Assembly: GCA_001897855.1 (NCBI GenBank)
Contig: MKUO01000007.1
Span: 330,079 to 394,078, forward strand
Reading direction: 5' to 3'
DNA length: 64,000 nt
Source of the DNA: Bacteroidetes bacterium 43-93
GTDB taxonomy: Bacteria; Bacteroidota; Bacteroidia; Chitinophagales; Chitinophagaceae
Shown: positions 26,877 through 36,464 of the stretch, one piece after another
Numbering within the stretch: the first letter of the stretch is position 1
Layout: each line of letters starts with the position of its first letter
Translations under genes and position numbers: made by a program
The notes under the pieces: generated by a model
Database searches by the model: none
Seen by the model: the letters and a program-made list of their open reading frames with translations, nothing else
What the model was told of the DNA's origin: nothing

Positions 26877-28538
26877 CTATTTGCTTATTGTGAACCGCAC
26901 AGTACTAATACCTTCGCCTGATCTTGCACGTAGTGTGTAGATGCCGGATGGCAGGTTGCTGAGCTGTAAGTTCTCATTTATCTTATTATTCACAGGACTC
27001 CAGGTAGTATGATATACAGACTGGCCAATAGTGTTTAACACTTCAATGTCCATTGATTGGTTGCTGCTGGTTTGTCCTGTTATATTGAAGGAACCGCTGT
27101 TAGGATTTGGATATACCTTCAGGTTATTATCGTTGATGATGTTTTTAATTCCCACACCAACGCTCATTACAATGTGGTTACTTACGGCAGTATCTTTATA
27201 CACACAATTGTTATCTGTTACAATCACTTTTGCTGTTATGGTATCTCCATCTTTGAAGTCAACTGCAGATTTTCCTGTATAAGTAGCATTTGTGGCGCCG
27301 GCAATTATTGTGCTGTTTCTCATCCAGATGTAATCAGTACTTGTTCCGGCATTATTAGCTGCAGCCGTAAATGTTACAGATACACCATTGGCAACTGTAT
27401 TGCCCGGGTTTGCGGTAATGGCAGATGTAGTAGTGGCATGGCCCAATACAATGTCTTTACCATTATCAGGGCTTGTATAAAGCGGGCTAGTGCCTGCTAA
27501 ACGTATGCGGTAATGTCCGCCGAGAGATAAAGTTGCAGGCATAGTGCAGGTAACGGAACCTGACGAAGTAGAAGAAGCAGAGCCAATATTGGTAGGCGTG
27601 GAGAAATTACCGGTTGCGTCTGAAAGTTGTACAGTAAAAATATTACCTGCGGTGAAAGCATTTGAATTGAATACTGTATAATCGACTTTGAAAGTAGCAC
27701 CCGGACAAACGAATGTATCCACGAATGGTTGTTTTATCATGGCACCACCCCACAAGTAATTATAGATCGATTGTACTTCTGCATCTGTAAGGGCTTTATT
27801 AAACAACGCAACTTCGTCCATATCTCCGGTAAAAGGATAAAAATAATTAGGTGATGCATTCTGATTTTGTCCAATTCGGATATCGGCGCTGTTAGATCCT
27901 AATGCTGTGGATAGAGGGTCCACAGTTGTTGGATTGATATTTGAATTGAATGTTAGAGGATCCATGGAAACTGAGTAACGTTTCATAAAAGCCCCATCAT
28001 AAGTAGTTACCAGCAAATACCATCCGTTGAGTGAAATTGGGGTTGATGTATATGGGCCGTTCGCTGTTGATTTAATAAAATCAACCTGTTGTGTATTTAC
28101 GCCGAGGGAGCTGCAATCGTTGTCATTATCAAAAATGCTCATACCATAACAGCCAGGCACGTTGTAATCTGTACCCTTAATCAGGATAGTATTGTATTGG
28201 CAGCCGCCTGTATAATAGGCTGTAGGTTTCACAAGGGCAACAATACTAATTGCAGACGGACTAAGCATCGTGTTGTTGGTAACCGCCACGTAGCTTGATG
28301 TGCCATTAAAACTACCAGCAGTATTTGCATCGCCCCTGAAACCTGCACTACCGGTAAGATTGTGCGTGGAGCCGGTATTGCTGTTGCCACTGGCATCAGA
28401 GAGAGAGGTGAAAGTACCCGTACTGGTGAAATCCCAACGGGCAATACAATCTGTAACGCCGCTTGGATAAGTTGTTTGGGCAAACGATGCGTTGCATAGC
28501 AACAGGGCACCGCATAAAAATAGGTAAGGATGTTTCAT
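26877..28538 (-). CDS. secreted LamG-domain protein with T9SS sorting tail
   Basis: About 553 residues from MKHPYLFLCGALLLCNASFAQ, a clear signal peptide; the track start adds six residues. Residues about 35-265 form a LamG/concanavalin-like domain (CIARWDFTST opening, FNGTSSYVAVTNNT, GDMDEVALFNKALTDAEVQ ending), which binds carbohydrate or protein. A beta-sandwich region follows (SVTFTAAANNAGTSTDYIW). The C-terminal 80 residues are a Por-type sorting domain (VYPNPNSGSFNITG, LPSGIYTLRA, STVRFTISK). The protein should pass the outer membrane by T9SS and be attached or released outside. Ligand unknown. Confidence 0.88.
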   Translation of the reverse strand: MKHPYLFLCGALLLCNASFAQTTYPSGVTDCIARWDFTSTGTFTSLSDASGNSNTGSTHNLTGSAGFRGDANTAGSFNGTSSYVAVTNNTMLSPSAISIVALVKPTAYYTGGCQYNTILIKGTDYNVPGCYGMSIFDNDNDCSSLGVNTQQVDFIKSTANGPYTSTPISLNGWYLLVTTYDGAFMKRYSVSMDPLTFNSNINPTTVDPLSTALGSNSADIRIGQNQNASPNYFYPFTGDMDEVALFNKALTDAEVQSIYNYLWGGAMIKQPFVDTFVCPGATFKVDYTVFNSNAFTAGNIFTVQLSDATGNFSTPTNIGSASSTSSGSVTCTMPATLSLGGHYRIRLAGTSPLYTSPDNGKDIVLGHATTTSAITANPGNTVANGVSVTFTAAANNAGTSTDYIWMRNSTIIAGATNATYTGKSAVDFKDGDTITAKVIVTDNNCVYKDTAVSNHIVMSVGVGIKNIINDNNLKVYPNPNSGSFNITGQTSSNQSMDIEVLNTIGQSVYHTTWSPVNNKINENLQLSNLPSGIYTLRARSGEGISTVRFTISK

Positions 28539-28622
28539 ACAAATGAGTTTTATCAATAAATATAATTAATAATTCGATAACAGTTTAGTAATGAACACGG
28601 CGTGTCGAATTAGAAGACGATT

Positions 28623-28661
28623 AAAAAAGCAGAAGCCAACTAATGAATAGTTGGCTTCTGC
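28623..28661 (-). terminator. terminator of the SurA-like gene
   Basis: Perfect 12-bp stem GCAGAAGCCAAC / GTTGGCTTCTGC. On the minus strand it is followed by TTTTTT, 52 bases past the stop codon. Confidence 0.85.
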
Positions 28662-28712
28662 TTGTATGTGAATGAGTTAACGAATCGACTGAGGTATCAG
28701 AGCGCTATATTC

Positions 28713-30077
28713 TTATTTGCTATTATTTTTCCACGCCTCAAGTTCTTCACAATTGATATAGGCCGGATCGATCTTTACATAGTATGTTGGAGATTTTTCT
28801 GCAACCCAATCCATCATCTTTTTGCTTTTCTTCTGCTGCAATGCTATTTCCTGTATGCGCGCATAGTCGTCTTTAAGATTTGCTTTGTGCGGCTGCGTAA
28901 TTCCTTTCATATATACAATACGGCATGATTTATTACCACGGGCGTTTGTGAATACCTGTGGGTTAGAAAGGTTACCCACTTTCATCGTATCTATCATCAG
29001 TGCAAGAGTTGGGTCCAGCTTGTCAATTTCCATCTGCGAAGAATTGGTCTGCGGATCTACGATCATGCCACCGGTACGGTTGCTCATCTCATCTGTAGAA
29101 AATTTGTTTACCGCTTCTTCAAACGTTAGTTTTTTAGTCAATATCAGCGTACGTACGCTATCCAGCTTAATAAATGCAGCTTTGAAATCGGCAGATGTAT
29201 GTTCGGGTGTTATTAGTATATGCCTCAGATCAGCTTCATCGCCGCGGCGGCGGATCATTTGGATGATGTGGTAACCGAATTGCGTTTTAATCACCGGGGA
29301 TACTTCTCCGTTTTGCAGTTTGAACGCGGCAGCTACAAACTCAGGAGCCCAGCCGCCACCTTTACGGCTTACACCTTCGTATTTACCACCATTATTACGG
29401 CTGCCCGGGTCATCGCTATACAAGCCGGCCATGGTTTCAAAATCTTTATGATCGTTTACGATCTCTTTACGGATGTTTTCAAGATGGTCGTGCGCATACT
29501 TGTCTAATTCAGGGCTTGTTGGCGGATCAACCACTACCTGCCCCATTTCTACCGTTGCAGGGAAGAAAGGCAAGCTATCGGTAGGGATGGTCTTAAAGAA
29601 GGCCTGTACTTCTGCCGGGGTGATCTTTACATTCTGCATCAGCTGGTTTTGCACTTTTTCAGCCATCATGCTTTCCTTGATCACATCCCTGTTATCTTCC
29701 TTCAGCTGGAATACCGTTTTGCCGGCAACTTCTTCCAGCTTCTCTTTAGAGCCAAACTGCGCAATGAAGCTACGTACACGGTTATCGAGTGCCGCTTCTA
29801 CTTCTTCATCACTCACTAATAAGCTATCGCGTTCTGCCTGTTCTACCAGCATTTTTTGCAAGATCATCTGTTGCAGCAGGTTGCACTTTGCATCCTGGGT
29901 TACTTCCATGCCGGGCTGTTTTGTTTGCGCGGCGGCCGTCTCCAACTCAGATTGCAGGATGATGCGGTTCTTGCCAACAACTGCTATTATCTTATCCGCC
30001 ACCTGCGCATGGGCAGTAGCAGACAGTAGCAACGCGACGATTACGGAACCTGTTTTATATAAACGGCGAAGTTTCAT
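28713..30077 (-). CDS. surA: SurA-like periplasmic peptidyl-prolyl isomerase
   Basis: 454 residues with a signal peptide (MKLRRLYKTGSVIVALLLSATAHAQ). The N-terminal SurA chaperone domain contains VVGKNRIILQSELE and the MILQKMLVEQAERD helix. Two parvulin domains follow: the first is complete (NNGGKYEGVSRKGGGWAPEF, GEVSPVIKTQFGYHIIQMI), the second is less regular (ADLRHILITPEH, TGGMIVDPQT). It should help fold outer-membrane barrels in the periplasm, like SurA. It is transcribed with the TPR gene upstream or alone; the 120-base gap favours separate promoters. Confidence 0.9.
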   Translation of the reverse strand: MKLRRLYKTGSVIVALLLSATAHAQVADKIIAVVGKNRIILQSELETAAAQTKQPGMEVTQDAKCNLLQQMILQKMLVEQAERDSLLVSDEEVEAALDNRVRSFIAQFGSKEKLEEVAGKTVFQLKEDNRDVIKESMMAEKVQNQLMQNVKITPAEVQAFFKTIPTDSLPFFPATVEMGQVVVDPPTSPELDKYAHDHLENIRKEIVNDHKDFETMAGLYSDDPGSRNNGGKYEGVSRKGGGWAPEFVAAAFKLQNGEVSPVIKTQFGYHIIQMIRRRGDEADLRHILITPEHTSADFKAAFIKLDSVRTLILTKKLTFEEAVNKFSTDEMSNRTGGMIVDPQTNSSQMEIDKLDPTLALMIDTMKVGNLSNPQVFTNARGNKSCRIVYMKGITQPHKANLKDDYARIQEIALQQKKSKKMMDWVAEKSPTYYVKIDPAYINCEELEAWKNNSK

Positions 30078-30197
30078 TTCGGAATTGTTATAGCTTGGAT
30101 GGCAAAAGTAGTAGTTTATTAACTGCCTTGCCTTTAGAAATATGTGTTTTAACAGATTTATAGGTGCGTATGGAGTAAATAGAGATATGATATAGAG

Positions 30198-31292
30198 TTA
30201 TTTATCGTCCTTTTTTTCTTTAATGAAAATGTCATCTACCTCTTTATTGTTATAGCAGTCTGAACCAACAGGACGGTAGGGGTGCGTTTTGAGCCAGTTT
30301 TCAAGTTTAGGGATAGCTTCCGGATGAAATTTGTTCCATATATCAAACTCTTTGAAATTATCGATCTTGCCGAACACCCATTCATTATAGATATCAAAAT
30401 ATCCGCTCCTGACCATATCGTCAAGACGAGTAAACAGCGAAAACGGGTATTTATTGGCGTAGGTTTTTTTCCATTCCATCAGGAAACGGGTACGCAGCAT
30501 GGTAAGGTTTTCTGTATTGATACCATCACTTACTACGGGCGATAATTTTAAATAAGTAAGGTTTACTGCTTCCTCAAAATTGTTAGGGGTACCGGCTACT
30601 GCTGTTTTTTTGTTCTTGTATTTAGGAACATTCTGTGTGCCCAGTTGGCTAAAGAGGCGCATATAGGCCCCCAGGAGCATATCCCTTGTTTCATCAGCCC
30701 GGGGGGTGTGCTGCTCTATATTCAAAAACATCTCTGCATATAAAACGGCCCAAACCGGTTTTTTTGTGCCCATATATGTACGGGCAGCTTCATAATAATT
30801 GATATGAAAAGCAGGATCGGCCTCAATGCCATCCAGCCAGCTTTCCAACGCATATACATTGGCGCCATCATCTTCGTACAATTTGCCAAGATCGTGATAC
30901 AATATGCCGGCATGAGGGTATTTTTTGATAGCCTCCTGCAAAGTAGATTTAGCTTTTTTGAACTCTTTTTTTGCACTAAGCGATGCAGCTTTTACCTGGT
31001 AGCTCTGCTCATCGCCATCATTATTTTTCAAGATAGGCTCCAGTATCTCCAGGGCATCGTCGTATGCGCCTGTGAGATAATAGACCTGGGCCAGATCGTT
31101 GTACAACACTACTTTGTCCGGTGCAAGAGCTATTGCCTGCTTATAGGTTATGGCAGCCTGCTGAAAATTACCCTGCATCTTGTATTCGCGGGCTTGTTTA
31201 TACATCTGCTCCACTTCCGGCGACGGCCAATTATTTTGAGCCTGCACCGCAGTAGCCAGAAATATGCTTAATATGAAGAAAACAGCTTTCAC
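30198..31292 (-). CDS. secreted TPR protein
   Basis: 364 residues with a signal peptide (MKAVFFILSIFLATAVQAQ). Residues about 25-165 are TPR helices (MYKQAREYKMQGNFQQAAITYKQAI as a repeat start, then VLYNDLAQVYYLTGAYDDAL). The C-terminal half is a helical region without TPR consensus. Found in Bacteroidota as a conserved hypothetical periplasmic protein; TPRs suggest a protein-binding scaffold. It lies upstream of the SurA-like gene on the same strand, which is at least compatible with envelope assembly. Confidence 0.75.
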   Translation of the reverse strand: MKAVFFILSIFLATAVQAQNNWPSPEVEQMYKQAREYKMQGNFQQAAITYKQAIALAPDKVVLYNDLAQVYYLTGAYDDALEILEPILKNNDGDEQSYQVKAASLSAKKEFKKAKSTLQEAIKKYPHAGILYHDLGKLYEDDGANVYALESWLDGIEADPAFHINYYEAARTYMGTKKPVWAVLYAEMFLNIEQHTPRADETRDMLLGAYMRLFSQLGTQNVPKYKNKKTAVAGTPNNFEEAVNLTYLKLSPVVSDGINTENLTMLRTRFLMEWKKTYANKYPFSLFTRLDDMVRSGYFDIYNEWVFGKIDNFKEFDIWNKFHPEAIPKLENWLKTHPYRPVGSDCYNNKEVDDIFIKEKKDDK

Positions 31293-31431
31293 TTATATAA
31301 AACAAAGCGCAAAAGTATTGGAAAATATCGCTTTGACGATTAAAACCTTTGTGTTTGGTAAAATTGTTATAGTGGATTAACATTTTCTTATTGAAATGAA
31401 ATGTGGATTGTAAAAATTTTGCTATTACTTT

Positions 31432-31752
31432 GTGCCTGTGAGACATGTACTTGCAACTATATTCCTAATTGTCTTCAGCTTCCAGGTATTGCCTGTTAAG
31501 GAGCTGGGCAAGCTGCTTTTTAAAGGGCAGATGACGGAAGAAGTACATGAATCCAATACCTCTTCAACCGACGATAATGGCTGCATAAAAATGAAATTGG
31601 GGTCCGATCCTTTTGGGCTGGCGCCAGATCATCACATGACCTTTTCCGGAGAGTCTTACCTGGATACCAAACTACATACCGCCATGCAGCGGTCGGAGCA
31701 GCTCATCGATCCTTTTGTTCCGGATATACCTACACCGCCTCCCAACTGTTAA
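31432..31752 (+). CDS. small secreted protein with PPNC tail
   Basis: About 105 residues, GTG start at 31432 or the in-frame GTG at 31438. The -7-like TTACTTTG overlaps the first GTG, so the second start is more plausible. An N-terminal hydrophobic segment (LATIFLIVFSFQVLPV) acts as signal or anchor; then ELGKLLFKGQMTEEVHE and a short polar region ending TPPPNC. Small Bacteroidota proteins of this layout are common upstream of transporters. Here it precedes a SulP transporter by 111 bases. No function known. Confidence 0.6.
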   Translation: MPVRHVLATIFLIVFSFQVLPVKELGKLLFKGQMTEEVHESNTSSTDDNGCIKMKLGSDPFGLAPDHHMTFSGESYLDTKLHTAMQRSEQLIDPFVPDIPTPPPNC

Positions 31753-31774
31753 TTAGAGTTTAATGCACCTGTAT

Positions 31775-31825
31775 GCTCATGCTACCTGCATGAGTCATGC
31801 CGGCTACCTGCGTTATTTCCGCAGG
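31775..31825 (+). promoter_or_regulatory. two hairpins in the SulP leader
   Basis: CTCATG / CATGAG (31777-31795 region) and CCTGCG / CGCAGG (31807-31825) lie between the small secreted protein and the SulP start. A T-rich stretch follows the second after about 15 bases, so they could act as a weak terminator or a leader structure. Confidence 0.35.
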
Positions 31826-31863
31826 CAGCACTTTCCGGGTTTTTATTTTAATTTCTAAATAAC

Positions 31864-33495
31864 ATGTTCAGGTATATAAAAAACGATTTTATAGCAGGAC
31901 TAATAGTCTTCCTCATTGCCCTTCCCCTATGCCTGGGTATTGCACTGGCATCAGGGGCACCATTATTCTCCGGTATTGTTGCCGGGATAATCGGTGGAAT
32001 TGTAATAGGCTCTCTCAGCAGATCGAGCCTTAGTGTAACCGGCCCCGCAGCAGGCCTTACCGCCATAGTATTAGTAGCCATTGGCGATCTTGGCGCATTT
32101 GATATCTTCCTTTGTTCGGTAATTGTGGCCGGCGCAGTTCAATTACTCCTTGGATTTCTTAAAGCCGGCAGTATAGCCAATTACTTTCCCGGAAGTGTTA
32201 TTGAAGGTATGCTTGCCGGTATTGGTATGACCATCATCATCAAACAATTGCCGGATGCAGTAGGCTATACCAAACAAAACCATGACCGCATGGTAGATGC
32301 GGATGATGGTTTCAGTATGGGCATTATTGATGATGCTTTAGCTCATATAGAGCCGGGTGCAGCAATCATTGCGCTTATAGGGCTTACCATACTCATCCTT
32401 TGGCAAACCAAGGCATTCAGCAAGATCAAAATAGTACCCGCCGGGGTGATTGTTGTATTGTCCGGGGTATTATTGAACTGGATATTCAGTACCGGAAGCC
32501 TATATCTTAATAATGCCCACCTGGTGAACCTGCCGGTTGCCGATAGCGTTGCAGGTTTTATCGGCCAGTTTACCTTTCCAGATGTGAAAGGGTTTGCCAA
32601 CCCAAAAGTATGGCAGACCGGTGTAGTAATAGCTGTAGTGGCATCTATAGAAACACTGCTATGTATAGAAGCTACCGATAAGCTGGACCCGCAAAAACGC
32701 TATACGCCAACTAACCACGAGCTAAAGGCACAAGGCATTGGTAATATAATAAGCGGGCTGATAGGAGGATTGCCTGTTACCTCTGTAATAGTGCGGTCAT
32801 CGGCAAATATCAATGCCGGTGCGAGGACTAAGCTATCGACCATTATACATGGGATATTATTACTGGGTTGTGTGGCAACAATACCTGTGTTGCTGAACCT
32901 GATACCAAAGGCATCATTGGCAGCCATCCTTATCTATACCGGGTATCGTTTGTGTAAACCTGCAGTATTTGTACACATGTGGAAGGAAGGCGGCGCTACT
33001 CAATTCATCCCGTTTGCTGCTACAGCTATTGCGGTAGTATCACTCGATCTGCTAAAAGGTGTGAGCATAGGGTTGGTGCTGAGTATATTCTTCATCTTAC
33101 GCCAAAACATGCGTATCCCTTATTACTTCCAGCGCAGCAGCTACAGCAATGGCGAATTGGTAAAGCTGACATTGGCGCAGGAGGTATCATTCCTGAACAA
33201 AGCAAGTATTAAAGAAACCCTGGAAAGGCTCCCCGGAAATACAACGGTGATAATCGATGCCAGCCATACGGAGTATATAGACTTTGACGTACTGGACCTG
33301 ATACGTGATTTTCAAAGCTCGAAAGCGCAGGATAAAAATATTAAACTATCGCTTGTAGGTTTTAAGAATACCTATAAAGTGCCACAGCCCAATAGCTCGT
33401 GGAATATAGAATCCGCGCTGGTGAATAATGCCGAGGTTCCTAAAAGAACCGCGGGAGGATACAGAAAACTATTAAAACAACTAACCGGGGCATAA
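31864..33495 (+). CDS. SulP-family anion (probably bicarbonate) transporter
   Basis: 543 residues. The SulP core of many TM helices opens with FIAGLIVFLIALPLCLGIALASG and contains SRSSLSVTGPAAGLTAIV and GLIGGLPVTSVIVRSSANINAG. A C-terminal STAS domain (NTTVIIDASHTEYIDFDVLDLI) ends the protein. The family exchanges or symports sulfate, bicarbonate or dicarboxylates. The beta carbonic anhydrase gene 24 bases downstream makes bicarbonate the best guess, as in BicA-type pairs; this is inference from context. Confidence 0.9.
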   Translation: MFRYIKNDFIAGLIVFLIALPLCLGIALASGAPLFSGIVAGIIGGIVIGSLSRSSLSVTGPAAGLTAIVLVAIGDLGAFDIFLCSVIVAGAVQLLLGFLKAGSIANYFPGSVIEGMLAGIGMTIIIKQLPDAVGYTKQNHDRMVDADDGFSMGIIDDALAHIEPGAAIIALIGLTILILWQTKAFSKIKIVPAGVIVVLSGVLLNWIFSTGSLYLNNAHLVNLPVADSVAGFIGQFTFPDVKGFANPKVWQTGVVIAVVASIETLLCIEATDKLDPQKRYTPTNHELKAQGIGNIISGLIGGLPVTSVIVRSSANINAGARTKLSTIIHGILLLGCVATIPVLLNLIPKASLAAILIYTGYRLCKPAVFVHMWKEGGATQFIPFAATAIAVVSLDLLKGVSIGLVLSIFFILRQNMRIPYYFQRSSYSNGELVKLTLAQEVSFLNKASIKETLERLPGNTTVIIDASHTEYIDFDVLDLIRDFQSSKAQDKNIKLSLVGFKNTYKVPQPNSSWNIESALVNNAEVPKRTAGGYRKLLKQLTGA

Positions 33496-33519
33496 CTCCG
33501 GACAAAAAAATATTTTAAA

Positions 33520-34191
33520 ATGAAGACTTTAAATAAAGAAGAACGAAAAATGGTAGATCCTTATATGGCATTGCAGCTGCTAAGGAATGGTAATTTCAGG
33601 TTTATCAATAATCTGAAGGTGAACAGGGACCTGCTGGAGCAAGTGAATAAAACAAAAGATGACCAGTGGCCATTTGCAACCATATTAAGTTGCATGGATT
33701 CACGTACATCGGCAGAACTGGTATTTGACCAGGGCGTGGGTGATATCTTTAGTATCAGGATAGCCGGCAACATTGTATCAGAAGGGATACTGGGCTCGCT
33801 GGAATATGCTACCGGGGTAGTAGGATCTTGCCTGGTAGTAGTATTGGGACACACGGGCTGCGGCGCCATTAAAGCTGCCTGCGACCATGTGGAGCTCGGG
33901 CATATCACATCTATCATGGATAAGATACAGCCGGCTACATTGCAGGAGCAGACCATCCGGGAAGACCGCACAGGCAAAAACCCTGAATATGTTAATGCCG
34001 TAGCTAAATTAAATGTGAACAATTCTGTGAAAGAGATACTGGAACGTAGTAGTATTATAAAAAAACTGGTAGCAGAAGGCAAAGTAGGGATAGTGCCTGC
34101 AATGTATGATGTAGCTACCGGCAAAATAACCTTCTATGAAGAAGAAGGCATCATTAATACAGTAACTGCCGATAGTGAAATGGCAGCCTAA
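33520..34191 (+). CDS. beta-class carbonic anhydrase
   Basis: 223 residues, typical for a beta-CA. It converts CO2 and bicarbonate using a Zn ion held by Cys-His-Cys: the first Cys with Asp/Arg is in LSCMDSRTSAEL, the His and second Cys in VLGHTGCGAIKAAC. RIAGNIVSEGILGSLEYA is the conserved strand-helix between them. Cytosolic, no signal peptide. Cotranscribed with the SulP transporter, and the unit ends at a clear terminator; together they would supply bicarbonate for carboxylases. Confidence 0.95.
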   Translation: MKTLNKEERKMVDPYMALQLLRNGNFRFINNLKVNRDLLEQVNKTKDDQWPFATILSCMDSRTSAELVFDQGVGDIFSIRIAGNIVSEGILGSLEYATGVVGSCLVVVLGHTGCGAIKAACDHVELGHITSIMDKIQPATLQEQTIREDRTGKNPEYVNAVAKLNVNNSVKEILERSSIIKKLVAEGKVGIVPAMYDVATGKITFYEEEGIINTVTADSEMAA

Positions 34192-34229
34192 GATATAGGG
34201 TAAAAATACCTGTTGTAGTAGTCAGGTAG

Positions 34230-34260
34230 GGTCGTTGTTATCGTGCAACGACCTTTTTTA
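34230..34260 (+). terminator. terminator of the SulP/CA operon
   Basis: Stem GGTCGTTG / CAACGACC with an 8-nt loop followed by TTTTTT. Confidence 0.85.
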
Positions 34261-34358
34261 TTTCAGAAAAAGCAACTTTTTAGTAACTTTTGTGAGCGAT
34301 AGATTTTTATACTTTCATGGCATACTTTGCGGCATGATCATTATAAATACATATAGAT

Positions 34359-35342
34359 ATGGGAAATGTTATTAAGAAGATAGGTGTAATGACATCGGGT
34401 GGTGATAGCCCGGGGATGAATGCCGCTATCCGTGCGGTTGTGCGTACGGCAAAATATCATGGTATGGAAGTGTTTGGTATACACCGCGGATACCAGGGGA
34501 TGATAGAAGGGGAGATCAGGGAAATGGAAGCGAAAGACGTTGCGAACATCATACAACGAGGTGGCACTATTCTGAAAACGGCTCGCAGCAAAGCGTTTAT
34601 GACCACGGAAGGAATGGCGAAGGCATACGACCAACTACAGAAATATGGGATAGAAGGACTGGTGCTGATTGGGGGAGACGGAACATTCAGAGGTGCAGTT
34701 GAGTTTTTCAAACAATATACCATACCGGCTGTGGGGTTGCCCGGCACTATAGATAAAGACCTTGCAGGGACAGACTTTACGATAGGATTTGATACTGCCG
34801 TAAATACCGCTGTGGAAGCAATTGATAAGATCCGCGATACGGCGGAAGCACATGACCGGCTGTTTATAGTAGAAGTAATGGGACGCGATGCCGGTTATAT
34901 AGCCTTGCACAGTGGCATTGCCTGCGGCGCAGAAGATATTTTAATACCTGAAACGACGACCAATATTGACGATGTGCTGGAACGTATAGACAATGACGAA
35001 CGCCGCAAAAAAACGGTGCATATAATTGTAGTGGCAGAAGGGGACGAGTTTGGCGGTGCTAAAGAATTGCATGCCGCTGTCATACAAAGATTTCCGCAAC
35101 TGGATGTGCGTTCTGCAGTATTGGGGCATATACAAAGAGGCGGCAGCCCCAGCTGTGCAGACAGAATTCTTGCAAGCCGCCTGGGCCATGCCGCAGTATT
35201 GGCGTTAAGGGCCGGGCAAACGCAGGTGATGGCCGGCATCATCAATGGTAATATTGTATTCACGCCATTTGAGAATGCGGTAAAAGTAAATAGCTGCATG
35301 AGTATAGACATGTTGGATATGATAAGAGTACTGGCCGTTTAA
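34359..35342 (+). CDS. pfkA: ATP-dependent 6-phosphofructokinase
   Basis: 327 residues, the usual bacterial size. It phosphorylates fructose 6-phosphate in glycolysis. Motifs in order: TSGGDSPGMNAAIRAVVR (ATP site), GGDGTFRGAVEF, PGTIDKDLAGTD (catalytic Asp, substrate loop), EVMGRDAGYIALHSGIACGA and GHIQRGGSPSCADRILASR. GGDGT with Gly after GGD favours ATP over pyrophosphate as donor. A TACTTTG-type box lies about 30 bases upstream. It probably forms an operon with the phosphatase-family gene 22 bases downstream. Confidence 0.95.
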   Translation: MGNVIKKIGVMTSGGDSPGMNAAIRAVVRTAKYHGMEVFGIHRGYQGMIEGEIREMEAKDVANIIQRGGTILKTARSKAFMTTEGMAKAYDQLQKYGIEGLVLIGGDGTFRGAVEFFKQYTIPAVGLPGTIDKDLAGTDFTIGFDTAVNTAVEAIDKIRDTAEAHDRLFIVEVMGRDAGYIALHSGIACGAEDILIPETTTNIDDVLERIDNDERRKKTVHIIVVAEGDEFGGAKELHAAVIQRFPQLDVRSAVLGHIQRGGSPSCADRILASRLGHAAVLALRAGQTQVMAGIINGNIVFTPFENAVKVNSCMSIDMLDMIRVLAV

Positions 35343-35364
35343 TTTGACATTTTAAAGAAGATAA

Positions 35365-36396
35365 GTGCGCTCATTGATATTATTCCTGTGCCTTAGCTGC
35401 ATTGTTGCCGGCTGTGATGCACAGCATAAAGAACCACCGCCTGTAAGGCAAAAGGCAGCTTCTGTATACCCGGTAGCTTTTTATAACGTAGAAAACCTGT
35501 TTGATACAGAGGATGATCCTGAAACGGATGACGATGAATTTACGCCCAATGGGCCCATGCGGTACACCAACGAAATATACAGGAAGAAGCTGCACAACAT
35601 AGCAACCGTGTTACAAGTATTGGGTGATAAAAAAAATAAAGAAGGAATTGCCTTGCTTGGAATGGCGGAAGTAGAAAATGACAGAGTATTAAATGATCTG
35701 CTCTCTCAGCCCGAAATAAAAGATAGGGGCTATAGGTACGTTTGGTATGATAGTAATGATCCGCGAGGTATCGATGTAGCATTGGTTTACAACCCCGCAT
35801 ATTTTACGGTCATCAGCTCTAAGCCCTTGCATGTGGGGCTGGAGCACATGGGTGGTAAAGAAGGTACGCGAGATGTGCTCTATGTTATAGGCCGCATAGG
35901 TAATGATACAGTGCATGTATTTGTAAATCACTGGCCATCGCGCAGGGAAGGCCTGGCCGAGACCATGGAGAAAAGAGCAGTAGCAGCAGAAACGAATCGC
36001 CGGCAAATAGACCATATTTTAAGCGTACAACCTAATGCACGGATCATTGTGATGGGCGATATGAATGATAACCCGATGAACGAGAGCATTACACAAGTAC
36101 TGGGCGCAACAGAAGATAAAAATGGCAAGCTGTACGATCCTTGGGGAGCGTTTCTGAGATCAGGAAAGGGGACAGAGATATTTCAGCATCATTGGAACCT
36201 GTTTGACCAGGTAATAGTGTCTGCGGGATTGCTGCACAACGGACTGCACTATGAAGGCGCTGATATCGAAGACCGGGATTTTATGAAGCTGCAATATGGT
36301 AAGCTGCAAGGCTACCCTAAACGATCTTTCCGCGGAACATATTGGAGTAATGGTTACAGCGACCACTTCCCGGTGGTGATATACCTGGTTAAATAA
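35365..36396 (+). CDS. lipoprotein of the endonuclease/exonuclease/phosphatase superfamily
   Basis: 343 residues, GTG start. The N-terminus MRSLILFLCLSCIVAGCDAQ ends in a lipobox (VAGC), so it is likely a lipoprotein. The EEP fold is complete: VAFYNVENLFDTEDD (Asn, Glu), GMAEVENDRVL, VFVNHWPSRREGLAE, IVMGDMNDNPMNES (Asp, Asn) and the last His in YSDHFPVVIYL. Such proteins cleave phosphodiesters in DNA, lipids or phosphosugars; on the cell surface it may scavenge phosphate. Substrate unknown. Confidence 0.87.
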   Translation: MRSLILFLCLSCIVAGCDAQHKEPPPVRQKAASVYPVAFYNVENLFDTEDDPETDDDEFTPNGPMRYTNEIYRKKLHNIATVLQVLGDKKNKEGIALLGMAEVENDRVLNDLLSQPEIKDRGYRYVWYDSNDPRGIDVALVYNPAYFTVISSKPLHVGLEHMGGKEGTRDVLYVIGRIGNDTVHVFVNHWPSRREGLAETMEKRAVAAETNRRQIDHILSVQPNARIIVMGDMNDNPMNESITQVLGATEDKNGKLYDPWGAFLRSGKGTEIFQHHWNLFDQVIVSAGLLHNGLHYEGADIEDRDFMKLQYGKLQGYPKRSFRGTYWSNGYSDHFPVVIYLVK

Positions 36397-36439
36397 GGTA
36401 TAGCTATAGGACGATAAGCCGCGCTAAGCAGGCGTCCTG

Positions 36440-36447
36440 TAATTTTG
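36440..36447 (+). promoter_or_regulatory. TAnnTTTG box of the DsbA-like gene
   Basis: TAATTTTG matches the consensus; the ATG lies 18 bases after it. Confidence 0.5.
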
Positions 36448-36464
36448 CATCAAACACAAGAAGA

